Positions 1 through 5,373 of a stretch of 8,198 nt of DNA are shown one piece after another. Source of the stretch: an uncultured Bacteroidales bacterium (GTDB taxonomy: Bacteria > Bacteroidota > Bacteroidia > Bacteroidales > Paludibacteraceae); contig CAIWIS010000049.1 in assembly GCA_903912795.1 (NCBI GenBank), positions 1 through 8,198 of the forward strand, written 5' to 3'. The position numbers and the translations under genes were made by a program. Under the pieces are notes generated by a model. That model was given only the letters and a program-made list of their open reading frames with translations, was not told where the DNA came from and made no database searches. Numbering within the stretch: position 1 is the stretch's first letter; each line of letters starts with the position of its first letter.

Positions 1-1
1 A

Positions 2-1033
2 GATCAGGATTGTTTTGAAATACCAACTCAATCGCGTGACGTAGTGGTGATTGGTGCTGTTAGCAAAGAAACCAATTTTCCACGCAAAGAAGTTGTTTCA
101 AACACTCCTTCCTCTGGTCTTCAATCATCAATTTCGGCGTCAATTCAATCAAAATCAACAATTGAATCAAAACAGACTTCTCCCTCTCCACTCCCGCATA
201 CGGGACAAGTTTCCGAGGGCTGGGGTGAGATTTTAGAAACTCCGGATGGCGACACTCTTCGTGCATTGTTGGCATTTTTTCCCGTAGAAATTAAGCAATT
301 GCAAACTACGCCTTACGATTGTTATTTGGTAAACGACAGCAATTATTATTTGTATTATAACCTTCTGATATGCAACGAAGGGAATTGGAAAACGGTAGCA
401 AACGGTGAGTTAGAGCCAAATACTCAAGAGGAACTTTGTTCTATTACCAAAGACCAATTGAATAACTGGGAAGACATTCGCGTGCAGCTTTTAGCATTTA
501 AACGCAAGGCCTACACACCTCAACCAGTAATTGATGCCGAAATTAAACTCAATATTATCCGTTTTTTCAAACTGCATAGTTTTGCTGAAAACGATTATTT
601 CGACGAGCCAGCCTTGATTGTGGATATTATTGCAGCGCAACAAAAAAATAAATTAGCCGAAGTGTCGCCCCAGGAAATTAAGGAAGCATTATTGACCAAA
701 GATAAGCCCATGCGTCCACGCATAGTGAGCAAAACTTCGAACTTGCGGCCAGAAGTATTGGAAGTGGATTTGCATATCAACGAGCTAGTTGATACCACAG
801 CAGGAATGAGTAATGCTGATATGCTATTGTTGCAGATTGACACTTTTCATAAAATATTGGATGAAAACAAAACCCGAAAAGGACAGAAAATCGTTTTCAT
901 TCACGGAAAAGGCGAAGGCGTTTTGCGTTCCGAAATTGAAAAGCAACTCCGCACCCGTTACAAAACCTACTATTTTCAGGATGCTTCCTTTCGTGAATAT
1001 GGATTTGGAGCAACCATGGTAACAATTAAGTAA
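2..1033 (+). CDS. DUF2027/Smr-domain protein, 5'-truncated by window edge
   Basis: The frame is open from the left edge, and the residues before the first possible GTG start (44) still match the family: the peptide DQDCFEIPTQSRDVVVIGAV fits the end of the small N-terminal beta domain of DUF2027 proteins, so the true start lies upstream. In residues counted from nt 44: 10-62 is a Ser/Gln-rich linker; about 65-200 is the beta-rich DUF2027 core; about 238-329 is a C-terminal Smr domain with EVDLHI (240-245) in the usual DLHG position and the signature HGKGEGVLR (287-295). Smr domains (MutS2/SMR family) bind or nick nucleic acid; the job of the DUF2027-Smr fusion is, as far as I know, not established. 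The usual DLHG glycine is replaced by Ile. The gene ends 5 nt before the convergent LytTR gene. Family assignment is confident; function is not. Confidence 0.9.
   Translation, partial: DQDCFEIPTQSRDVVVIGAVSKETNFPRKEVVSNTPSSGLQSSISASIQSKSTIESKQTSPSPLPHTGQVSEGWGEILETPDGDTLRALLAFFPVEIKQLQTTPYDCYLVNDSNYYLYYNLLICNEGNWKTVANGELEPNTQEELCSITKDQLNNWEDIRVQLLAFKRKAYTPQPVIDAEIKLNIIRFFKLHSFAENDYFDEPALIVDIIAAQQKNKLAEVSPQEIKEALLTKDKPMRPRIVSKTSNLRPEVLEVDLHINELVDTTAGMSNADMLLLQIDTFHKILDENKTRKGQKIVFIHGKGEGVLRSEIEKQLRTRYKTYYFQDASFREYGFGATMVTIK
176..231. repeat. REP-like palindromic insert inside the DUF2027 linker
   Basis: Nested inverted repeats lie in frame within the coding sequence. An inner pair, TCCCG (192-196) and CGGGA (201-205), encloses the loop CATA; an outer pair, CCCTC (182-186) and GAGGG (215-219), flanks it, and the block ends CTGGGGTGAG. 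The pattern resembles the dispersed 'CCCTCTCC...GAGGGCTGGGGTGAG' palindromes I recall from Bacteroidota genomes. It is more GC-rich than the surrounding linker and encodes the stretch SPSPLPHTGQVSEGWGE, which looks foreign beside the Ser/Gln/Asn-rich flanks. That it is a mobile repeat is inference from composition and structure. Confidence 0.5.
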
Positions 1034-1038
1034 GCTTC

Positions 1039-1875
1039 CTACAAATGCAATTTTGCTCTTAATGTTTTATAGCCGGCCTGACTTACCTTTATTTGGTGTC
1101 CGTTTTTGAGTGTAAGTTGCTGATTTTGTTTGTCGTATAATTCAATGCGAGCTATGGTTTGAATATTTACAATGCACGAACGATGCACACGAACAAAAAG
1201 GGAAGCAGGAAGATTTTCGTCGAAATACTTCATGGTTTGCTCTTTCAGGTATTTACCTGTAGCGGTGATTATTTGTACGTAATCGCCATCCGCTTGCAAG
1301 CAAATAATATCAGGAATCATTATCACATGAATTTTTTGCCCCGATTTTACGGCAATATGATCGAGTATTTCGGTTGCAACTGATTTTGGTTCTTCTTCCA
1401 CTTCGGCAATAGTTTCGGATGTCGTAACTTCGTTGGTTAAAGGAAGTTCGCTAGTTGAGATTTCACACATCTTGAACCTGAAATATTGTATTATAAGCAA
1501 TAATACCAAAAACGATAAAAATAGACGGATGGGTAAAAATGCAAATAAAAAAACGGCAGCTTCAGTCAATACAAAGCTATATAATCCATAACCTACACCA
1601 TATATCACAGCTAATGAGAGCATTAATAAAGCGGTGTAAATAAGTAATTCCTGCAGAAAAGGTAGTGAGCCAAATTTACCATATTTGATGGTATTCCACA
1701 TCAAAACGGCCAAAACGGCATAAACAGAAGTAAATACAACAGCATCAATTGTAATAACATGGAATGGTAGTTGCATAAAACTGAAAACCGACAGGGCTTG
1801 CAACACAGCAAACCCTATCAGTATAGCTAAATACTTCCAAAAACCATTTAATGCATTTAAAAATTGCAACAGCAT
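1039..1875 (-). CDS. Membrane-anchored LytTR-family transcriptional regulator
   Basis: This 278-residue protein has four predicted membrane segments (about 13-35, 38-60, 72-99, 105-133), a Glu/Thr-rich cytoplasmic linker (about 137-172) and a C-terminal LytTR DNA-binding domain (about 175-277). LytTR marks include ICLQADGDYVQI (191-202), FVRVHRSCIVN (227-237) and the closing LKNGHQIKVSQAGYKTLRAKL. There is no CheY-like receiver, so it cannot be a classical two-component response regulator; it should bind promoter DNA from the membrane. The membrane part resembles the N-terminal region of LytS-type (PF06580) sensor kinases in Bacteroidota, but no kinase domain is present. It starts 3 nt after the stop of the LiaF-like gene, so the two are almost certainly co-transcribed and translationally coupled. 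Likely role: one-component regulator controlled by its membrane domain or by the LiaF-like partner (inference). Confidence 0.9.
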   Translation of the reverse strand: MLLQFLNALNGFWKYLAILIGFAVLQALSVFSFMQLPFHVITIDAVVFTSVYAVLAVLMWNTIKYGKFGSLPFLQELLIYTALLMLSLAVIYGVGYGLYSFVLTEAAVFLFAFLPIRLFLSFLVLLLIIQYFRFKMCEISTSELPLTNEVTTSETIAEVEEEPKSVATEILDHIAVKSGQKIHVIMIPDIICLQADGDYVQIITATGKYLKEQTMKYFDENLPASLFVRVHRSCIVNIQTIARIELYDKQNQQLTLKNGHQIKVSQAGYKTLRAKLHL

Positions 1876-1878
1876 AAT

Positions 1879-2655
1879 TTAATTGCTAAGTTCACCACCA
1901 CCAAACACACAAGCACCGGTAATAACCAATTTACGTTCGGTATTGACTGGAAGTTTTACCATGCGTTTGTCCTCAAAACCGCCAAAAACGGCATCGATAT
2001 GTGTTTCAACAAACCAATCGTTAGGTACAAAAATGGTTACACCACCAAATACAGCATTTACTTCAAGTCGCGAAACACCTTCGGATAAGTTCGTGTGGCG
2101 CAAGTCGAGCGTTAATCCACCAAAAACGGCATTAATTTCGCCACCTTTAAAGTCAGGTTCCAACACAATATGTTCGCCACCACCAAAAATACTGTTTTTG
2201 GAGAACGAACCTATCGGCCCGTTGTACGAATGATGACGGTTGTAATGTTTTGCATGCATTTTGGTGTTTTCACAGGGTTTTCCATACAATCTTTTCAGTA
2301 TCATTAATATACCTCCGGCAATCAATAATAATGGCCAATAGATATGCGTGAAACTACCATCTATGCCTGGGAAATTTTGCGGATAAGCATGAATAATACG
2401 CGGCATAATAAAGAAAAAGCCGATAATAAAGAGAATGGCAGCTGTAAAATAATCGCGGCGATATACTTTAGATGCACCAATAACGATTAGAATCATTGGC
2501 CACGAAAAAATCACACGTTTCAAAGGCGAATCGATTAAGCCAAAGTTAAAACCAAGGAATAATACACCTATAACCATTAATAATATTCCGAAACCAAGAC
2601 CTTTGCTTTGTCCAGAACCGAATGAATTTGAATTTTTAACTTCATTGTTTTCCAT
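1879..2655 (-). CDS. LiaF-like membrane protein (DUF5668 / YvqF-type)
   Basis: The protein has 258 residues. A short polar N-terminus precedes four hydrophobic segments (about 20-38, 48-62, 70-86, 104-122) with the paired-helix look of the LiaF N-terminal domain. A Cys/His-rich stretch follows (C128, H134, H137, H141, H142), then a C-terminal beta domain holding five FGG motifs (157-159, 178-180, 203-205, 224-226, 251-253), as in LiaF/YvqF 'cell-wall-active antibiotics response' C-terminal domains. In Firmicutes, LiaF restrains the LiaRS two-component system until cell-wall stress. Here the downstream partner is a membrane LytTR protein, so an analogous restraint or sensing role is a reasonable inference. 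The ATG at 2655 is the first in frame, follows an A-rich leader, and sits about 30 nt from a good promoter. First gene of a two-gene operon. Confidence 0.85.
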   Translation of the reverse strand: MENNEVKNSNSFGSGQSKGLGFGILLMVIGVLFLGFNFGLIDSPLKRVIFSWPMILIVIGASKVYRRDYFTAAILFIIGFFFIMPRIIHAYPQNFPGIDGSFTHIYWPLLLIAGGILMILKRLYGKPCENTKMHAKHYNRHHSYNGPIGSFSKNSIFGGGEHIVLEPDFKGGEINAVFGGLTLDLRHTNLSEGVSRLEVNAVFGGVTIFVPNDWFVETHIDAVFGGFEDKRMVKLPVNTERKLVITGACVFGGGELSN

Positions 2656-2684
2656 AACTTTTTTTGTTTTTAAAATTTATGGTG

Positions 2685-2717
2685 CAAATATACGGCAGTA
2701 AAGCAATGCCTTACAAA
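2685..2717 (-). promoter_or_regulatory. Bacteroidetes-type promoter for the LiaF-like/LytTR operon
   Basis: Read on the minus strand, TATATTTG (2692-2685) matches the -7 consensus TAnnTTTG exactly, and TTTG (2717-2714) matches the -33 element, with a 21-nt spacer. The ATG lies about 30 nt downstream behind an A-rich leader, which is normal for this phylum. This is the clearest promoter in the window. Confidence 0.65.
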
Positions 2718-2795
2718 CTAAAATCGATGAACAAAGGGTTTTTTCCCGACGAACATAGTGAAATATCACGTTATTCACATGAAATTTATCGTATT

Positions 2796-2807
2796 ACATC
2801 ACCACAT
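2796..2807. repeat. ACATCACCACAT repeat copy at the 3' end of mscL
   Basis: A 12-nt sequence identical to one at 3927-3938. It overlaps the first base of the mscL stop codon on the minus strand, and the dgt copy overlaps its stop in the same way. Possibly part of a dispersed spacer repeat family; no function is evident. Confidence 0.45.
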
Positions 2808-3232
2808 CATTTCTTTTCCTTCAACAAATCCCGAATCTCTGTTAGTAGTTGTTCTTCTTTGGATGGAGCAGGAGGTGGGGCAGGAGCAGCGGGTGCTTCC
2901 TCGTTCTTTTTATTCAGTCGGTTCATGCCTTTGATAAACATAAAAATGGCAAACGCAACAATTACAAAATCGAACGTAACCTGCAGGAAGTTACCATAAT
3001 TAAGCGTAACGGCAGCTTTTTCCACACCATCCACCAGTTCGGCAGCTTTCATTTCCCACTTCAGGTCGGTAAAGGTAACACCACCAACCAATAACCCAAT
3101 GGGCGGCATAATAACATCGGCTACCAGCGAAGCCACAATTTTGCCAAATGCACCACCAATAATAACACCGACAGCAAGGTCGATTACGTTGCCTCGCATA
3201 GCGAAGTCTTTGAATTCTTTAATTACTTTCAT
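2807..3232 (-). CDS. mscL: Large-conductance mechanosensitive channel MscL
   Basis: A 141-residue inner-membrane channel that opens under membrane tension to release solutes during osmotic downshock. The N-terminal amphipathic helix and TM1 carry the hallmark FKDFAMRGNVIDLAVGVIIG (7-26) followed by ASLVADVIMPPIGLLVGG (34-51). The periplasmic loop is about 52-80, TM2 about 82-104 (FDFVIVAFAIFMFIKGMN), then a Pro/Ala-rich linker (113-123) and the C-terminal cytoplasmic helix EEQLLTEIRDLLKEKK (126-141). Length and domain order are typical and the gene looks intact. It has its own spacers on both sides (about 127 nt upstream, 151 nt downstream), so it is probably monocistronic. The leader directly before ATG is a heptamer repeat with no Shine-Dalgarno site, and I found no good TAnnTTTG box. 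Confidence 0.97.
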   Translation of the reverse strand: MKVIKEFKDFAMRGNVIDLAVGVIIGGAFGKIVASLVADVIMPPIGLLVGGVTFTDLKWEMKAAELVDGVEKAAVTLNYGNFLQVTFDFVIVAFAIFMFIKGMNRLNKKNEEAPAAPAPPPAPSKEEQLLTEIRDLLKEKK

Positions 3233-3233
3233 A

Positions 3234-3263
3234 AAGTTAGAAATTAGAAGTTAGAAGATAGAA
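3234..3263. repeat. Heptamer tandem repeat (AAGTTAG units) in the mscL leader
   Basis: Four 7-nt units in register: AAGTTAG, AAATTAG, AAGTTAG, AAGATAG, ending in AA. The tract begins 1 nt upstream of the mscL start codon and so occupies the ribosome-binding region. On the minus strand it is pyrimidine-rich, with no purine-rich Shine-Dalgarno site. Confidence 0.7.
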
Positions 3264-3295
3264 CCAACGTTTTTGATAATTAATTTGGTTCATTT

Positions 3296-3327
3296 TTTTA
3301 ATTATACCGAATTCGGTGTAATTAAAA
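3296..3327. promoter_or_regulatory. 32-nt near-perfect palindrome between the ORF6N gene and mscL
   Basis: Dyad symmetry centred on GAATTC (3309-3314): 15 of 16 base pairs match and the exception is a T/G pair. The core is ACCGAATTCGGT with AT-rich outer arms. Neither strand carries a T-run after the stem (the 3' arm ends in A on both), which argues against an ordinary intrinsic terminator. It lies about 64 nt upstream of the mscL start and 33 nt beyond the ORF6N stop, so an operator for mscL or a transcript-end hairpin are both possible. Confidence 0.5.
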
Positions 3328-3359
3328 TTGAGATTTTTTTGTCTTAAATCTTTATGGTT

Positions 3360-3842
3360 TTATTTTTCGTACGCCAAATACCCTATCGGTTTTATTGGTT
3401 TTTGATTTTTTTCGTTTTGGCTTGCCATTTCGGTCAAGGCCTGATAAATGTCGCTGAACTGCATATTGGTTTCGAGCATAAATGTCTCGAGTTTTTGGTT
3501 CAATTCGGCATATCCAAGAGCATACTGGCGAAGTATTACAAATGCTCTGACTATTTGTATGTTTACCTGTATTGCCCTTCCACTTTTTAATACACTTGCT
3601 AACATAGCAACACCTTGTTCTGTGAAAGCAAAAGGTTTATATCGAGCACCTCCCCAACTTGTGGTCGCAAATTGCGTCCTCAAGATTTCCCATTCTTTTG
3701 AACTTAACTCGAACATGAAATCAGTTGGAAAACGTTCAATATTTCTTCGAACAGCTTCTTTCAGACGCTTTGTTTCTGTTTCGTACATGTCGGCTAAGTC
3801 AAAATCGAGCATCACACGCTGCCCTCTTATTTCCAGCGTCAA
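3360..3842 (-). CDS. ORF6N-domain protein with atypical or lost start
   Basis: The ORF6N domain fills about residues 3-105: EIRGQRVMLDFDLADMY (4-20), KRLKEAVRRNIERFPTDFMFEL (25-46), then SWGGARYKPFAFTEQGVAML (62-81). A helical tail (112-145) and the usual end KPIGYLAYEK follow. ORF6N domains are KilA-N-related putative DNA-binding modules common in phages and mobile or accessory genes; the cellular role of the Bacteroidota versions is unknown to me. Relatives normally start about 10-20 residues before EIRGQRVM with an ATG. Here the frame has no ATG before that motif: the listed start is TTG (3842), an in-frame TGA lies at 3869-3867, and the residues between look unrelated to the family. The gene may use TTG, start at Met11 (which would cut the domain), or be a 5'-eroded remnant. 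Domain identity is secure; intactness is not. Confidence 0.75.
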   Translation of the reverse strand: MTLEIRGQRVMLDFDLADMYETETKRLKEAVRRNIERFPTDFMFELSSKEWEILRTQFATTSWGGARYKPFAFTEQGVAMLASVLKSGRAIQVNIQIVRAFVILRQYALGYAELNQKLETFMLETNMQFSDIYQALTEMASQNEKNQKPIKPIGYLAYEK

Positions 3843-3896
3843 AAGTAAAAAATTTAATCCATTTAATCAATATGGTTTCGGGAAATATGAAAAGAA

Positions 3897-3938
3897 ATCA
3901 CCACATTTGCTTATCAAGATATCATCACATCACCACAT
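3897..3938. repeat. ATCACCACAT repeats downstream of dgt
   Basis: Two copies of ATCACCACAT lie between dgt and the ORF6N gene (3897-3906 and 3929-3938). The second sits inside the 12-nt sequence also found at the mscL stop and runs 1 nt into the dgt stop codon. Between them are further ATCA-type fragments, giving a loose 8-nt rhythm. Confidence 0.45.
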
Positions 3939-5260
3939 TACACTCCCGGAATATTAATCCCTGTGATTTTTCGATACAAATCGAGTGCATAAATATCAGT
4001 CATGCCCGAAATATAATCGAGCACGGCCATAATTTTGTGGTAATTGTCGGTGCTTTGGGTTTCGAACTGCTCGGGAATGCTGTAAAGTAATTGTTTGGAA
4101 TACGCTTTTTCGGGATGCAGCACAGCTTCGATAAAATGCTCCAACAGGGTGCTGATAATTTTGTAACCTGCCAATTCCACATCCAGCACTACAGGCGCAC
4201 GGTATATTCGTCGGAAAGCCGTTTCGGAACAAGTTTTATAGGCATTTACACTTATTTCGGGTAACACCTTTATCAGCGTAGAATTGAAATTACCTTCGAG
4301 AATAGCGGCTTCGTTTGCCACAAAAGCTTCGGCGCATTGCTCTATCAATAAGCCAATTACCGATGATCGCAGGTATGCAATTTGTTCATTGCGGTCACTC
4401 ACGAGCAACATGGTTTCGCGGCGGCGTTTACGGCGCGCTTCGTCGAAAAAGCCCATAAACAACTCGATGGTTTCGTCGGTCGACAGAATGCGTAATTTGT
4501 GTGCATCCTCAATATCCATTATCTGATAGCAAATATCGTCGGCTGCTTCCACTAAATACACAAGCGGGTGACGGGCATAGCGGTTTGGATTTTCGGCACT
4601 ACGAACGATGCCGAGTTCGGCAGCTATTTTTTCAAAATCTGCTTTTTCGGCATCAAAAAAACCAAACTTTTGCTTTTTTATATCCGAAAAAATAGAAGAA
4701 TATGGGTATTTAATAACCGATGCTAAGGTGCTGTATGTGAGCACAAAGCCACCTTCGCGCCTGCCGTTGAACTGATGCGTGAGTAATCGGAAAGTATTGG
4801 CATTTCCTTCGAAACAAATAAGGTCTTTCCACTGCTCTTCAGTCATTTCCGGTTCGAGAATTCGTCCGTTTCCTTCCGAAAAATAAGTAGCAATGGCCTT
4901 TTCGCCCGAATGCCCAAAAGGCGGGTTGCCCATATCGTGTGCCAGGCAAGCCGCCGACACGATAGAACCAATTTCGCCCAGATATGGATTGTCGGGATGA
5001 TTATGCTGAAGTTTTTGAACCACCGAATTACCCAACGACCGACCAACGCAAGCTACTTCTAAGCTATGCGTGAGGCGGTTATGTACAAATACACTTCCTG
5101 GTAGCGGAAAAACCTGCGTTTTGTTTTGCATACGGCGGAACGGAGCCGAAAATATCAGTCGGTCGTAGTCGCGCTGAAATTCGCTGCGGTCGTCATTGCG
5201 TTGTGCATGGTAAGCTTCCTGTCCAAAGCGTTTGGTAGAGAGTAATTGTTGCCAATTCAT
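3938..5260 (-). CDS. dgt: dNTP/dGTP triphosphohydrolase (HD domain)
   Basis: A 440-residue cytosolic HD-superfamily enzyme of the dGTPase family, which splits dNTPs, classically dGTP, to nucleoside plus tripolyphosphate. The N-terminal motif DYDRLIFSAPFRRMQNKTQV (31-50) is followed by HNRLTHSLEVACVGRSLG (60-77). Metal ligands of the HD site are visible as H65, H108-D109 (CLAHDMGNPPFGHSGE, 105-120) and D242 in VEAADDICYQIMDIEDA (237-253). ECFEGN-type residues follow as ICFEGNANTFRLL (148-160). The C-terminal half is helical, ending in the family-typical YISGMTD and ALDLYRKITGI. Length matches Bacteroidota homologues. The ATG at 5260 starts exactly at the conserved MNWQQLLSTKRF-type N-terminus. 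Physiological substrate preference (dGTP alone or several dNTPs) cannot be read from sequence. Flanked by about 95-nt and 113-nt spacers, so probably monocistronic. Confidence 0.95.
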   Translation of the reverse strand: MNWQQLLSTKRFGQEAYHAQRNDDRSEFQRDYDRLIFSAPFRRMQNKTQVFPLPGSVFVHNRLTHSLEVACVGRSLGNSVVQKLQHNHPDNPYLGEIGSIVSAACLAHDMGNPPFGHSGEKAIATYFSEGNGRILEPEMTEEQWKDLICFEGNANTFRLLTHQFNGRREGGFVLTYSTLASVIKYPYSSIFSDIKKQKFGFFDAEKADFEKIAAELGIVRSAENPNRYARHPLVYLVEAADDICYQIMDIEDAHKLRILSTDETIELFMGFFDEARRKRRRETMLLVSDRNEQIAYLRSSVIGLLIEQCAEAFVANEAAILEGNFNSTLIKVLPEISVNAYKTCSETAFRRIYRAPVVLDVELAGYKIISTLLEHFIEAVLHPEKAYSKQLLYSIPEQFETQSTDNYHKIMAVLDYISGMTDIYALDLYRKITGINIPGV

Positions 5261-5266
5261 AATCTA

Positions 5267-5300
5267 TTTGAGAGTTTAAATGTTTGAAGTTTGAGAGTTT
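5267..5300. repeat. 7-8-nt tandem repeat (TTTGAGAG/TTTGAAG units) in the dgt leader
   Basis: Units TTTGAGAG (5267-5274), TTTAAATG, TTTGAAG, TTTGAGAG, then TTT. The tract starts 6 nt before the dgt start codon, so like the mscL tract it fills the leader and replaces any Shine-Dalgarno site. Its unit differs from the mscL one but has the same length class and position. Confidence 0.6.
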
Positions 5301-5304
5301 TATA

Positions 5305-5312
5305 CAAAAATA
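5305..5312 (-). promoter_or_regulatory. Possible -7 box for dgt
   Basis: On the minus strand TATTTTTG matches TAnnTTTG, about 45 nt before the dgt ATG. A TTTG element upstream exists but at 27 nt, longer than the usual spacer; it lies 19 nt from a weaker overlapping box AAGATTTG. The promoter is therefore plausible, but its exact register is unclear. Confidence 0.3.
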
Positions 5313-5373
5313 CAAATCTTATTTCGATTATGGGAAAAGCAAACTTTAAAAATATTGTGTGTGTATACTTTTT

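Noticed and set aside
1039..1875. Classical LytR-type response regulator
   Set aside because: There is no receiver domain; the N-terminal half is hydrophobic helices.
1883..2233. Plus-strand ORF of 116 codons opposite the LiaF-like gene
   Set aside because: The repeated Pro-Pro-Lys/Asn motifs are the antisense image of the FGG repeats, not independent coding signal.
2736..2769. Terminator downstream of mscL (GGGTTTTTTCCC and GTGAAATATCAC hairpins)
   Set aside because: Stems of only 3-4 pairs without a following T-run; could occur by chance in AT-rich DNA.
2664..2999. Plus-strand ORF overlapping the operon promoter and the mscL 3' end
   Set aside because: It lies antisense to mscL, with a Ser/Ala/Gly-rich run mirroring the MscL Pro/Ala linker; no homology recognised.
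3448..3957. Plus-strand ORF of 169 codons opposite the ORF6N gene
   Set aside because: It is antisense to a clearly recognised ORF6N domain, and its translation shows no family features; a shadow frame.
2796..5260. mscL-ORF6N-dgt as one operon or mobile island
   Set aside because: Gaps of about 95-127 nt, a palindrome and separate repeat tracts separate the genes, and no integrase, transposase or attachment repeats are present.
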